Shown here piece by piece: positions 1 to 10,373 of a stretch of 64,000 bases of DNA; position 1 is the first letter of the stretch; the number at the start of each line of letters is the position of its first letter. Origin of the DNA: Borrelia recurrentis A1 (lineage in GTDB: Bacteria > Spirochaetota > Spirochaetia > Borreliales > Borreliaceae); assembly GCF_000019705.1 (NCBI RefSeq), contig NC_011244.1, positions 62,001 to 126,000 on the forward strand. The letters run 5' to 3'. The notes beneath the pieces are model-generated. The model was not told the origin of the DNA, ran no database searches, and saw nothing but the letters and a program-made list of their open reading frames with translations. Both the position numbers and the translations under genes were made by a program.

Positions 1-259
1 CATTTCTCAACAAATCACTATCAACTCGTTTGGTATTAATAAAAGATAATGCAATTACAAAAACAAAAAAAAGAGTAATAAAAAATGCTGTAATTTTTAT
101 TGCAACACTTGAAGATCTTGCCCCAAAAATAGAAGAACTTCCACCTCCAAACACTCCTCCAATGCCATCGCCTTGCTCATCTTGAAACAATACTAACAAA
201 ATAATCATAAATGAAATAATAACAAAAAAGATAAATACCAAAAACCTAACTAACTCCAA
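1..259 (-). CDS. secG: Preprotein translocase subunit SecG (3' part only, runs off the window)
   Basis: SecG is the small accessory membrane subunit of the SecYEG protein-export channel. Reading the minus strand from 259 gives a hydrophobic helix, then the diagnostic loop DEQGDGIGGVFGGGSSSIFG, then a second hydrophobic helix; this two-helix layout with a Gly/Ser-rich loop is typical of SecG. The start is a TTG at 259-257, chosen because AGAGAGG (272-266) sits 6 nt upstream; another TTG at 265 abuts the SD and is less likely. The SD overlaps the tpiA stop codon, so it is probably co-translated as the last gene of the gap-pgk-tpiA-secG operon. The C-terminus lies outside the window. Confidence 0.88.
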   Translation of the reverse strand, partial: MELVRFLVFIFFVIISFMIILLVLFQDEQGDGIGGVFGGGSSSIFGARSSSVAIKITAFFITLFFVFVIALSFINTKRVDSDLLRN

Positions 260-270
260 AATCAACCTCT

Positions 271-1035
271 CTACTTCGATATTTTATTAATTATCTTTAA
301 AAACGAATCTGCTTTTAAAGATGAACCACCAATTAATGCTCCATCAATATCGTTTTCACCCATTAAACCTTCCACATTGTCAACATTAACAGAACCACCA
401 TATTGAATAATAATATTATCTGCTGCGGACTTTGAATATAACGATTGAATTTCAAGTCTAATTGCCTTATGAACTTCTTGTGCTTCTTCTTTTGTTGCTG
501 TCTTTCCTGTCCCAATTGCCCATACAGGTTCATAAGCTAAAATTATTCTCTGAAGATCAGATTCATATACAGATGCTAATCCATTTCTAACCTGATTCAA
601 AACTACATCTAAAGTTTTACCTTTTTCTCTCTCTTCAAGAGTTTCTCCAACACAGAGAATTAAATATTTAAATGGATGTTTAAGACCTGTAAGAACTTTC
701 TTATTTATAATTTCATCATTTTCGCCAAGATATGTTCTACATTCAGAATGTCCAAGTATTACGTAATCAACCCCAAATTCCAAAAGCATAGAAGGCGCAA
801 TTTCACTTGTTCTAGCTCCGCTATTCTCATAAGACATATTTTGAGCACCAAGAAGAACATTGGTTCCTTTAGTTACTCTACAAACTTTACAAAGGGACGT
901 AAATGTAGGTGTTACCATAACAACCACATTATTATTAATATTGTATACACCATCTACAATCTGCTTAGCAACATCTGCGGCCTCTACACTTGTATAATGC
1001 ATTTTCCAATTTCCTGCTAAGAAAACCTTTCTCAT
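271..1035 (-). CDS. tpiA: Triosephosphate isomerase
   Basis: Cytosolic glycolytic enzyme interconverting dihydroxyacetone phosphate and glyceraldehyde 3-phosphate. The 254-residue length is normal. The active-site set is intact: AGNWK with Lys11, ILGHSE with His96, and [11 protein letters not shown] with catalytic Glu169, plus the phosphate-binding QYGGSV and GALIGG loops near the C-terminus. It starts 1 nt after the pgk stop and lies in the order gap-pgk-tpiA-secG, so it is most likely transcribed from the promoter in front of gap. Identification is secure. Confidence 0.98.
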   Translation of the reverse strand: MRKVFLAGNWKMHYTSVEAADVAKQIVDGVYNINNNVVVMVTPTFTSLCKVCRVTKGTNVLLGAQNMSYENSGARTSEIAPSMLLEFGVDYVILGHSECRTYLGENDEIINKKVLTGLKHPFKYLILCVGETLEEREKGKTLDVVLNQVRNGLASVYESDLQRIILAYEPVWAIGTGKTATKEEAQEVHKAIRLEIQSLYSKSAADNIIIQYGGSVNVDNVEGLMGENDIDGALIGGSSLKADSFLKIINKISK

Positions 1036-1036
1036 C

Positions 1037-2215
1037 TTAAACCTCCAACACCTTTATACCTGGCAAAACTTTTCCTTCAAGATATTCAAGAGAAGCACCA
1101 CCCCCTGTTGAAACATGAGTTATCTTTCCAGACAAATTAAATTTATTTACAGCAGCAACTGAATCTCCACCTCCAACAACCGTAATTCCAGGACAATTAG
1201 CCACATACTCTGCAACCTTTGCTGTACCTTTGGCAAAAGAATCAAACTCAAATACTCCAAGAGGACCATTCCAAATGACAGTTTTTGCACTACTAAGAAC
1301 TCCCTCAATTTTTTTCAAAGTCTTCTCTCCAATATCCATCCCAATCTTACTATCAGGAATATTAACAGAGTCAACATATTCAGGCATAGAATATTCCTGA
1401 AATTCACTTGCAACAACATGATCAATAGGCAAAATAACTTCTACACTTAATTCCTTTGCCTTCTTCAAAAAAGATGAGGCTACATCAATATATTCATTTT
1501 CTAAAAGAGATTTACCAATAGAATATCCCTCTACTTTTAAAAAGGTATATGCCATTCCACCACCAATTACCATCACATTTGATTTTGGTAAAAGGGATTC
1601 AAGAACTGCAATTTTTGAAGAAACTTTTGAGCCACCAATTATTGAAACAAATGGACTCTCAGGATTTTTTAAAATTTTACCCAAAAATTCATCTTCTCTT
1701 TCCATTAAAAATCCACCAACGGCTGGCAAATAAGATGCAACACCTGATGTAGAAGCATGAGCTCTATGAGCAGTTCCAAAAGCATCATTTACAAAAATAT
1801 CACCACTTTTTGATAACTGCATTGCAAAAGCATCACTATTTTCTTCTTCTTCCTTATAAAACCTCACATTTTCAAGTAAAACAACATCTCCATTTTGCAT
1901 ACAAGAAACAGCTGTAACTACCTCATCACCTATACAATCAGACAACATCTTAACATCTTGCCCCAACAGTTCTGATAATCTCCTAGCAATAGGCATAAGA
2001 GAATACCTAAGATTTTTCTCGCCCTTTGGTCTACCCAAATGACTCATCAAAACAACTCTAGCTCCTTGAGATTTAAGATATTCTATTGTGGGTAAAGCCG
2101 CCTTAATTCTAGTATCATCAGTAATGTTCCCTTCTCGTAAGGGAACATTAAAATCACATCTAACCAAAGCACGTTTGCCTGAAAAATCACAATCTTTTAT
2201 AGTTCTTATTGACAT
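1037..2215 (-). CDS. pgk: Phosphoglycerate kinase
   Basis: Makes ATP and 3-phosphoglycerate from 1,3-bisphosphoglycerate in glycolysis, a main ATP source in an organism without a TCA cycle. The 392 residues cover both Rossmann lobes: the N-terminal RCDFNVPL and SHLGRPKG substrate motifs, [13 protein letters not shown], the hinge region, WNGPLGVFE, and the C-terminal nucleotide loop GGGDSVAA followed by STGGGASLE. It lies 29 nt downstream of gap and 1 nt upstream of tpiA, forming one glycolytic transcription unit. Confidence 0.98.
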
Positions 2216-2244
2216 TTACAAATACCTCAAGATTATCTTATAAA

Positions 2245-3264
<1,020 letters not shown>

Positions 3265-3294
3265 TCATTTTTTATTGTCTACTAGAATTATTAA

Positions 3295-3323
3295 ATAATA
3301 AATTAATTAATACCAAGTGTCAA
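3295..3323 (-). promoter_or_regulatory. Sigma-70 promoter of the glycolytic operon
   Basis: On the minus strand TTGACA (3323-3318) is followed by exactly 17 nt and TATTAT (3300-3295). This is the best -35/-10 pair I found in the window. Predicted start is near 3288, giving a leader of about 36 nt with a strong SD before gap. The -35 box begins one base after the stop codon of the upstream TPR gene (3325), so the promoter takes up the whole gap between the genes. Confidence 0.75.
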
Positions 3324-3324
3324 A

Positions 3325-5310
3325 CTATTTTTTTATAAAAACCGTATATCCTTCCTGAATATAATCTCTTAAGAGTGCAGATGATTTTAAAGTTCCTCTA
3401 GAAATATAATCACCTATCTCCTCAATAGAAATTTCCCCAAGAATATCTGATTTACTATAACTCATAAAGCTCGCACTATCACTATTATATTTTAAAGCTC
3501 CCTCTTTAAGAACTAAAAATACATCGCCTAATTTTACATCATTTACATACCCAAGATTAATTAAAACATCATCTTTTTTAATCTGAAGTATTTTTCCCTT
3601 TTTTGGTAAATAATCATTAAAATCTCTAGAGAAAGAACTTAAAATATTACTCAAATATAATACTCCCCCTGAATTATAACTAAAAGTCTTCACCTTAACT
3701 CCAGTTTTACCTGAAAAAACATCTACTTTTAAGCTAGCCAAGTTTCGAAAAACATCTACATCAAGATCAAACATTAAAAATAAATCAAGATTATTATTTC
3801 GTGCATAAGAAAATTCCTCAGAAAAACTACTTACCAAATAATCTTTATCCTTATTATAATCAAATCTATAATTAACCACTTCTATATTTAAATTACGATC
3901 AAGAATTCTCTCAGCATATTTTAAAATTAAATCATTTGCACCAAAAACTTTATTTTCATTTTGAGTAAAAATACCTATTCTGTAAACTGTTTGGTTATCA
4001 TAAAGCTTATTCAAATCACCAATAGTTTTATAACCATACTTAAAAAACAAAGAACTTCTAATATCAAATGCAACCATATCATAAAAATCTAAAATTGCAG
4101 AATCCGTGACCTTTCTCTGTTCAACCAAATAATACAGTTCTTCATATGCCATTACATCTAACTTCATAAATTTATAAATCTTAGCAAGCAAAAATCTAGC
4201 CCCATCATTATCAGGATAAATATCAATAGCATTCCTTACATTAAATATTGCAGCATCTAAACTTAAATCTTGAAAAGCCTTAAGCCCTTCATTGTGATAC
4301 CTCTTAGAAATTTCTATATTAGTACTATTATTTTTTTGAAATGCACTTCTAAAATTAGATACAAAAAAACTTTCTTCAAGAGCCATATCATAAAATTCTA
4401 AGTCTTTTTTCATATTTTTAGCTCTCTCCAAATTAAAAACAGCCTTATCAACCTCTCCAAGTTTTAAATAAGAATATCCAAGTAAATAATAAAGCTCATC
4501 AGAATCTTGTTCAATAACTATCGCTTTTTGAAGCACATCTACTGCATCGTCATATTTAACTTGATACAAATAAACAAGAGCAAGTAAGCGATAAGCATCA
4601 ACAAGTCCAAAATCTTTATAAGTAGTCTTTAACAACATTAAATAATTTTGAGCATATTTCTCAGCAGATCCTAAATTACCAGTTTTAATAGAAAATTCTG
4701 CAACTCTCCTATGAAAATCCGGCAAAGAAGTAAAAGTTCCTCTAACCTTATTTATCAAATGTTGTGCCTTATCATTCATGTTTAATTTTTCATAAATGCT
4801 CATAAGATGGTCAAATGCACTATAATTTGTTCGACTATACTCAAGAACAGACAAATAATAATTAGCAGCTGCAATAAGCAAACCTTCTTCTTCAAAAATT
4901 GAAGCAAGCCCCACTAAAGCATCAATATTATTTTTCTGTTTAGATAAAACCTCAGAATAAAACTTCTTAGCCTGTGATGCTCCATTATTTTTAAGCAATA
5001 TATTTGCATAAAGAATTTTATATTCGGTATCTCTATTTGACATTTTATAAGCTTTTTCTATAAAAAATTGAGCTTGATTATATATTTTTAATTTATAATA
5101 AATTTCAGCAAGAAATTTGTAAGCCTCATAATAATTAGGATTAATCTTAACAGCTTCAAGAAGTTCATCAATAGCATCATAATATTTTTGCATAAGATAA
5201 TATGTTTGTGCCTTTTGATAATATTCAATCGCAGTTATAGTAGCACCCATCAAACTCCCAAAATTTAAATAAAAAAACAAAAGCATGATAAAAAATCTCT
5301 TAAAATTCAT
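3325..5310 (-). CDS. TPR-repeat envelope protein of unknown role
   Basis: A 661-residue protein with an N-terminal hydrophobic segment (about residues 5-24, signal peptide or anchor), followed by many 34-residue helix pairs of tetratricopeptide type (for example around YYDAIDELLEAVKINPNY, KYDDAVDVLQKAIVIEQD and SLDAAIFNVRNAIDIYPD). About 230 C-terminal residues look like a separate mixed alpha/beta domain with no motif I recognise. TPR arrays are protein-protein scaffolds; the export signal suggests a periplasmic one. The start overlaps the stop of the CBS-domain gene as ATGA, so translation is coupled. No enzymatic motif is visible. Confidence 0.85.
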   Translation of the reverse strand: MNFKRFFIMLLFFYLNFGSLMGATITAIEYYQKAQTYYLMQKYYDAIDELLEAVKINPNYYEAYKFLAEIYYKLKIYNQAQFFIEKAYKMSNRDTEYKILYANILLKNNGASQAKKFYSEVLSKQKNNIDALVGLASIFEEEGLLIAAANYYLSVLEYSRTNYSAFDHLMSIYEKLNMNDKAQHLINKVRGTFTSLPDFHRRVAEFSIKTGNLGSAEKYAQNYLMLLKTTYKDFGLVDAYRLLALVYLYQVKYDDAVDVLQKAIVIEQDSDELYYLLGYSYLKLGEVDKAVFNLERAKNMKKDLEFYDMALEESFFVSNFRSAFQKNNSTNIEISKRYHNEGLKAFQDLSLDAAIFNVRNAIDIYPDNDGARFLLAKIYKFMKLDVMAYEELYYLVEQRKVTDSAILDFYDMVAFDIRSSLFFKYGYKTIGDLNKLYDNQTVYRIGIFTQNENKVFGANDLILKYAERILDRNLNIEVVNYRFDYNKDKDYLVSSFSEEFSYARNNNLDLFLMFDLDVDVFRNLASLKVDVFSGKTGVKVKTFSYNSGGVLYLSNILSSFSRDFNDYLPKKGKILQIKKDDVLINLGYVNDVKLGDVFLVLKEGALKYNSDSASFMSYSKSDILGEISIEEIGDYISRGTLKSSALLRDYIQEGYTVFIKK

Positions 5311-6083
5311 AAACCTTCCTTTTGGGAAATCTTTATTACTTTAATATTTCGTTGATGCATATTTTTAATAGTAAAAATTAAATTATTATATTCTATCTTC
5401 TCATTCTTTAAAGGAATTCTTCCAAATAGATCATAAACAAAACCTCCAAGAGTATCAAAATCTCCATCAGGAAGACATAACCCAAGTTTTTCATTTAGAT
5501 CTTCAATTAACACTCTAGCTGTACAAAGATAACTTCCATCATCAAGAGGAACTATTTCATCAACTTCATTATCAAACTCATCCTGAATATCTCCCACAAT
5601 CTCTTCAAGAATATCTTCAAGTGTAACAAGCCCCGAAATTCCTCCATATTCATCAACTACAATAGCAATATGCACATGATTTTCTTGAAATTCTTTTAAA
5701 AGAGAATCTATTTTCTTACTCTCAGGAACAAACATAACTTTTCGCATAATATCTTTTAGATCTATATCATAAAAATCTTTCTTCCACATATGTAACAATA
5801 TGTCTTTTGTATGAATTATTCCTATAATATCGTCTATTGTTTCTTTATAAACGGGAAATCTTGAATGATTGCTGGACGTTACAACTTTCAAAATATCATC
5901 TTTACTTACAGAATAATCAATAAATATTACACTTATTCTTGGAACCATAATCTCTTTCACAATCGTTTCTTTAAGAGAATTAAAATTATTAAGCAAAGAT
6001 GTTTCAAATCTCGATTTTTCTTCACTATCTTTACCCTCAACATATTTCATCTTTTTATTTTTAAAATTAAAAAACTTGAACAT
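5307..6083 (-). CDS. CBS-pair / CorC-HlyC domain protein (TlyC-like, soluble)
   Basis: The 258-residue protein has two CBS domains (roughly residues 45-155, with EIMVPRISV, HSRFPVYKETIDDIIGI and VVDEYGGISGLVTLEDILEE) and a C-terminal CorC/HlyC transporter-associated domain (about 165-245, with DFDTLGGFVYDLFGRIP). CBS pairs bind adenosyl nucleotides. The N-terminal membrane domain of CorB-type magnesium exporters is absent. Family members are often labelled hemolysin C, but no haemolytic function can be read here. The ATG at 6083 was chosen over a TTG one codon upstream because it shares its A with the ybeY stop (TGATG). It sits between ybeY and the TPR gene. Confidence 0.88.
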   Translation of the reverse strand: MFKFFNFKNKKMKYVEGKDSEEKSRFETSLLNNFNSLKETIVKEIMVPRISVIFIDYSVSKDDILKVVTSSNHSRFPVYKETIDDIIGIIHTKDILLHMWKKDFYDIDLKDIMRKVMFVPESKKIDSLLKEFQENHVHIAIVVDEYGGISGLVTLEDILEEIVGDIQDEFDNEVDEIVPLDDGSYLCTARVLIEDLNEKLGLCLPDGDFDTLGGFVYDLFGRIPLKNEKIEYNNLIFTIKNMHQRNIKVIKISQKEGL

Positions 6084-6529
6084 CAAAATACCCTTCTGGT
6101 TTCTCTTAAAACCCGTTCCTGAATAATCAACATTGTCTCATTTTGAAAATCATTTGTATCATGAGTATACCCTATTAAATGCAAAATCCCATGTATAGTA
6201 TTTCTTTGAAGCTCTTCATACATTTCAACATTAAATTCTAAAGAACTAAACTCCAAATATTCAAGGGATATGACAATATCTCCTTGTATTTTATGATTTA
6301 TTTGTTCACTACCTTCAAAATAATTAAAAGACAAAACATCAGTAGGCTCTGGTTTTTGCCTAAATTCACCATTTAACTTTTGAATATACTCATTATTGCA
6401 TAGGATAACAGACAGCTCATATTCTTTAATACAAAGAAAATTGAGAACAGATAAAATAAAATTATAATAAGCATCCAAATGTCTAAACTCAACACCTTCT
6501 GCCCATAAATTCAACTCCTCTTTTATCAA
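6083..6529 (-). CDS. ybeY: Endoribonuclease YbeY (rRNA maturation)
   Basis: A zinc-dependent single-strand RNase used in 16S rRNA 3'-end maturation and ribosome quality control. The metal site is clear: [12 protein letters not shown] supplies His113, His117 and His123. The PTDVLSF segment and a length of 148 residues match the family. It lies between trxA and the CBS protein, as the ybeY-CBS pair does in many bacteria. The adjacent CBS gene is translationally coupled (TGATG). Confidence 0.95.
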   Translation of the reverse strand: MIKEELNLWAEGVEFRHLDAYYNFILSVLNFLCIKEYELSVILCNNEYIQKLNGEFRQKPEPTDVLSFNYFEGSEQINHKIQGDIVISLEYLEFSSLEFNVEMYEELQRNTIHGILHLIGYTHDTNDFQNETMLIIQERVLRETRRVF

Positions 6530-6615
6530 TTCACTATATCCTAAAATTAATTATAACTTAAAAAGAACATTATATAAACAGACAAGAGTTCAATTTTTTA
6601 TCATTAAACCCCTTA

Positions 6616-6969
6616 TTAAACTTTAAACAAATCTTTAATTGCATCTTTCAAAGAATTTTTTTCAATAAATCCAACAGAAACTCTTGGCTTATCTCCAACA
6701 GGAACAAAAATAATGGTAGGAAGACTTTGTACACCAAGCACCATAGAAACTTCTTGCTCCTTATCAGTATTCACTTTATAAAAATCAATTTTATCTCCAT
6801 ATTCCTCAGAAAGTTCGTCATAAATCGGAGCAAGCATTTTACATGGACCACACCAATCAGCATAAAAATCAATTATTGCAGGTTTTGTACCCTTAAAATT
6901 CCATTCTTGATTGTTTTTATAATCAAAAACCTTATCAATAAATTCCTGCTTAGTTAAACTAATTGCCAT
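6616..6969 (-). CDS. trxA: Thioredoxin
   Basis: A 117-residue thioredoxin that reduces disulfides in the cytosol. The redox motif WCGPC has Cys40 and Cys43, preceded by the buried Asp of IIDFYADW, and the cis-proline lies in SLPTIIFV. There is no signal peptide. An AGGAG SD precedes the ATG. A minus-strand TATAAT box lies in the 77 bp region shared with the divergent rsmE gene. Confidence 0.97.
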   Translation of the reverse strand: MAISLTKQEFIDKVFDYKNNQEWNFKGTKPAIIDFYADWCGPCKMLAPIYDELSEEYGDKIDFYKVNTDKEQEVSMVLGVQSLPTIIFVPVGDKPRVSVGFIEKNSLKDAIKDLFKV

Positions 6970-7046
6970 ATTTTCTCCTAAATCAATAGATTTTTCATTA
7001 TAACATAAATATAATATAATTAATAAGGAAGTAAATCATATAGACA
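6970..7046. promoter_or_regulatory. Divergent promoter region trxA / rsmE
   Basis: This short gap between two divergent genes has TATAAT-type -10 elements on both strands: one near 7000 reading toward trxA and a TATAATATAAT stretch near 7011-7021 reading toward rsmE. The -35 boxes are poor. The two promoters overlap, so polymerases on them are likely to compete. Confidence 0.5.
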
Positions 7047-7766
7047 ATGAATTTGATATTAATAAATACAAATGAATTTCATAATGGAATCGTACTTAAT
7101 GATCCAAGAGTAAAACATATTACAGAAATATTAAAACTTAAAAATAATGATACCTTTAAATTTGGCATTATTGGAGAAGAATATATATATTCATGTATAT
7201 ATCATAAAGATGTAAGGCTTTTTTTTAAAAAAAATCATAAAATATCAAAATCAAATAAACTTACAAAAGTAAAAGTTGTCATTGGGTTCATAAGACCAAT
7301 TGCAGCAAAAAGAATAATTCAACATCTTGGCAGTATCGGAATCTCTGAAATTATTTTTTTCAATTCTTTACTTAGTGAAAAATCCTACTCACACTCCAAA
7401 CTCTTTAGAGAAAAAGAATATGAAAAATATCTAATAAAAGGAGCTATGCAAGGCGGAATTACATATATACCAAAAATTAAAATTTTTAACAATTTGATAG
7501 AAGTCTTAGAGAATATAAAAGATGACAATTTTAACACCACAAAAATACTACTTGAAAGAAATAGCAAAAACAAACTAATTGACTTAAATATAAAAACAGA
7601 AAATGTCGTTGTCATAATTGGACCTGAGAGAGGATTTATAACAAAAGAAACAAATTTAATCACAAAATATAACTTTAACACCTATAACATTTCACCAAAT
7701 ATTTTAAAAACAGAAACAGCTACAATCGTAGCATCCACGATTATTACATCAAAAATGAATGATTAA
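7047..7766 (+). CDS. rsmE: 16S rRNA (uracil-1498-N3) methyltransferase RsmE
   Basis: A SPOUT-class methyltransferase that adds a methyl group to U1498 of 16S rRNA. The 239 residues show the N-terminal PUA-like part (HITEILKLKNNDTF) and the C-terminal SAM-binding knot with IIGPERGFITKET and the terminal LKTETATIVASTI loop, both typical of the family. The start is not certain: GGAAG is about 16 nt upstream of the ATG, so a slightly different start is possible. It is a single plus-strand gene between two minus-strand blocks and ends at a strong hairpin. Confidence 0.93.
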   Translation: MNLILINTNEFHNGIVLNDPRVKHITEILKLKNNDTFKFGIIGEEYIYSCIYHKDVRLFFKKNHKISKSNKLTKVKVVIGFIRPIAAKRIIQHLGSIGISEIIFFNSLLSEKSYSHSKLFREKEYEKYLIKGAMQGGITYIPKIKIFNNLIEVLENIKDDNFNTTKILLERNSKNKLIDLNIKTENVVVIIGPERGFITKETNLITKYNFNTYNISPNILKTETATIVASTIITSKMND

Positions 7767-7772
7767 TAATAA

Positions 7773-7805
7773 TATCTTTATACATTGAAAATGTATAAAG
7801 ATATA
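7773..7805. terminator. Bidirectional terminator between rsmE and the PASTA gene
   Basis: The arms 7773-7787 and 7791-7805 form a perfect 15-bp stem with a 3-nt GAA loop. The hairpin lies between two convergent genes (stops at 7766 and 7840) and is flanked by A/T-rich runs, so it can end transcription from both sides. Confidence 0.75.
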
Positions 7806-7839
7806 TTAAACTCAAAAATAAAAATTTGTCTTCATTATT

Positions 7840-8892
7840 TCAATTCACTAATGTTTGATTTATAAGTTTATCATGAATATAAAGCTCAACTGTCGAGCCT
7901 TTTACTGCCTCATAAGGCAATTTAATAAGTCCACCTTTAGATCTAAAAGAATAAAATAAAGAACTATTTCCACTAGAATCTTTTACTTTTAACATAATAT
8001 CTACACTAGATGAATATACATCCAATTTATAAGTCATAATTCCAAACACACTTGTACTATTAACTCTTGGTTCATTAATAGTAATTATCAATTTATCTAA
8101 GTTTTCAATCCTATTTCCAGGAGATAAAGATTGATAAATAACACTCCCAAAATCATTACCCTTAGAAACATTGACATCAAAATCAATCTCATCATTTAAA
8201 AGAGAAATTATCACATCTTTATAATAGAGTCCAACATAATTTTTTATATATTTAACAGACGAATCTTCTTGACCTTTACTTACTAAAAATTGAAGATCAA
8301 CTAAACTCGCAATCTTAGTACCTGGTGATGGTTCTTGTCGAATTATTGTTCCTTTTGGAAGAGTACTCTCAATTTCAACAGGCCTTAACAAATGATAAAG
8401 CATCCTATTATTATTAATTGCATTGGCTTTCAAATTAATAAGAACATCATCAATATTCTTGCCAATAAAATTATCAATTTTATTTATCACAGATCCTTTA
8501 CTAATAAAGATTTTAACCTTACTATCAAGTCTCAAAACAGTACCTGCCTTAGGTTTTTGATCTATAACCTTACCTTTATCAAGCGAAGTTGATGAAAACT
8601 TAAGTTCAACATAAGGAATTAATTCTTTATGTTGAAGCTCAGTAATTGCCTCTTCAATATAAAGTCCACTTAGATTTGGAACAACAACAATATCACTACT
8701 CTTTAAAAAAATAAAAAATATCGCACATGAAATAATTAAAGACCCAACAATAGTAAGCACTAAACCCCTAGACACATGCTCGGGCAAATCATGAATTTTA
8801 TTATCATGATTTTCTCTAAATTCATGCAAATTACCATCACTTAGATTTTGACTATCCAAAAATAACTGATTATGTGGTGTTTTATTATCCAT
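7840..8892 (-). CDS. PASTA-domain membrane protein
   Basis: About 350 residues: a cytoplasmic N-terminus of about 43 residues, one transmembrane helix (GLVLTIVGSLIISCAIFFIFL), then three PASTA modules (starting near VVVPNLSGLYIEEAI, IDNFIGKNIDDVL and IKNYVGLYYKDVI) and a C-terminal beta-rich segment. PASTA domains usually sense peptidoglycan fragments or beta-lactam-like ligands on Ser/Thr kinases or PBPs; here there is no kinase or transpeptidase domain. Start choice is unsure: ATG at 8892, or a TTG one codon earlier whose spacing to GGAG is 11 nt. Downstream of fmt, last of the pepP-def-fmt block. Confidence 0.85.
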   Translation of the reverse strand: MDNKTPHNQLFLDSQNLSDGNLHEFRENHDNKIHDLPEHVSRGLVLTIVGSLIISCAIFFIFLKSSDIVVVPNLSGLYIEEAITELQHKELIPYVELKFSSTSLDKGKVIDQKPKAGTVLRLDSKVKIFISKGSVINKIDNFIGKNIDDVLINLKANAINNNRMLYHLLRPVEIESTLPKGTIIRQEPSPGTKIASLVDLQFLVSKGQEDSSVKYIKNYVGLYYKDVIISLLNDEIDFDVNVSKGNDFGSVIYQSLSPGNRIENLDKLIITINEPRVNSTSVFGIMTYKLDVYSSSVDIMLKVKDSSGNSSLFYSFRSKGGLIKLPYEAVKGSTVELYIHDKLINQTLVN

Positions 8893-8922
8893 CAATATTA
8901 TATCATCTCCTTACACTTTATT

Positions 8923-9852
8923 TTAAGAAAAAACCTTGCCTATTAAATCTCTATTTCCATGATAAAATGATACACAATCTAAAACTTTTTTCCCAATTCT
9001 TTGAAGCTCTAATACTACCAAGATTCCATCTCCTGTCTTTACCAAAAGACCTTTACTAGGATCAAAAGCAATAATTTTTCCAATAACTTGATCATCATAA
9101 TCATTAGTACTTATAAAATCAGCTCTATAAAAAATAATCTCATTATTATCAAGTCTAGCTCTTGCAAGGGGCCAAGGATTATACGCATTAATTTTATTCT
9201 TAATATCAAAGGCACTCAACTTAAAATCAATAGTCCTATGCTCTTTGCCCAAAAAAGAACAATATGTAGCATTATTTTTATCTTGAACAATTCCAATATC
9301 TCCTTTAAGCAGTTTATTTAAAGCTTCTATTACGAGATCAAAACTATTTAAAGAAACATATTCAAAAATATCAACACTTGTATTAAAGCTCTTTATTTCA
9401 AACTGACTTTGCGCCAAAATATTACCACTATCCATCTCCAAGGTCATTTTTTGAACAGTAATTCCACTAACAGAATCACCATTTAAAATAACAGTTTGAA
9501 TAGGAGAAGGACCTCTATATTTTGGCAAAAGAGAAGGATGAATATTAATACAACCTACTGGAAAAATATCCAAAAATTCTTGTTTAAAAATCTTACCATA
9601 AGAAAAAACTAACATAAGTTCAGGTTCTAAGCTTTTTACCAGGTTTATTACATCAGCATCAAGTACCACTGGTTGCAAAACAGTAATCTTTCTACTAAGA
9701 GCTTCACGTTTAATGTCATTTACTTTTAAAGAAAGACCACGACCACTAGGCTTATCAGGTGCAGTTAATACTCCAACTACATCATATTGATCTGATATTT
9801 TCTTTAAAACCTCTAAAGCAATACCATCAGAACTTGCAAAAAAAATTCTCAA
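8923..9852 (-). CDS. fmt: Methionyl-tRNA formyltransferase
   Basis: Transfers a formyl group from 10-formyl-THF to initiator Met-tRNA. The 309 residues contain the hydrolase-like N-domain with INIHPSLLPKYRGPSPIQ, the catalytic His being in that segment and the Asp in EMDSGNI, and a C-terminal OB-fold domain after about residue 205 (NPWPLARARL). The start overlaps the def stop (ATGA), pairing formylation and deformylation. Confidence 0.97.
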   Translation of the reverse strand: MRIFFASSDGIALEVLKKISDQYDVVGVLTAPDKPSGRGLSLKVNDIKREALSRKITVLQPVVLDADVINLVKSLEPELMLVFSYGKIFKQEFLDIFPVGCINIHPSLLPKYRGPSPIQTVILNGDSVSGITVQKMTLEMDSGNILAQSQFEIKSFNTSVDIFEYVSLNSFDLVIEALNKLLKGDIGIVQDKNNATYCSFLGKEHRTIDFKLSAFDIKNKINAYNPWPLARARLDNNEIIFYRADFISTNDYDDQVIGKIIAFDPSKGLLVKTGDGILVVLELQRIGKKVLDCVSFYHGNRDLIGKVFS

Positions 9853-10346
9853 AATTTAACAAGCCTCCTTTCCTTAAGATAAGATTTCAATAATTTATTC
9901 CTAAGTTTATCCTCATAATAATCAATAAAAAGTACACCTTTCAAATGATCCATTTCATGCTGAATAATTCTGGCTAAAATATCTAAATCTTCAATCTTAA
10001 AAAACTTGCCATTTTCATCATAAGCTTCAATTACAATTGATTTTGGCCTTGATAAATCATAATAAACTCCAGGAATACTTAAACAACCTTCTTTATAAAC
10101 ACTAAGTTCAACAGATTTTGACGTTATTACAGGATTAATAAACACTAAAGGTTTTGACATCATATTTTTTCTAACTACAAAAATAGACAAATCAAGACCT
10201 ACTTGAGGCGCAGCTAGTCCAACACCCTTGCTTTTATCCATTAAACCTATCATTTCAAAAATGATACTTCGCAACTCATCATCAATATTTTCAACATCCT
10301 TTGTTTGTACTCGAAGCAAATCATCAGGATAAAAAACTATTTCCAT
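9849..10346 (-). CDS. def: Peptide deformylase
   Basis: Removes the formyl group from nascent N-terminal methionine. All three family motifs are present in 165 residues: GVGLAAPQ (41-48), EGCLSIP with metal ligand Cys88, and QHEMDHLKG with His130, catalytic Glu131 and His134. It is translationally coupled to fmt through ATGA. Together with map (52912) the window holds both N-terminal processing enzymes. Confidence 0.98.
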   Translation of the reverse strand: MEIVFYPDDLLRVQTKDVENIDDELRSIIFEMIGLMDKSKGVGLAAPQVGLDLSIFVVRKNMMSKPLVFINPVITSKSVELSVYKEGCLSIPGVYYDLSRPKSIVIEAYDENGKFFKIEDLDILARIIQHEMDHLKGVLFIDYYEDKLRNKLLKSYLKERRLVKF

Positions 10347-10373
10347 AAATCCTCCAAAAATCCATTTTTAAAA

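Noticed and set aside
676-1020. 114-codon frame on the plus strand within tpiA
   Set aside because: Antisense shadow of a clear glycolytic gene; no SD, low-complexity composition.
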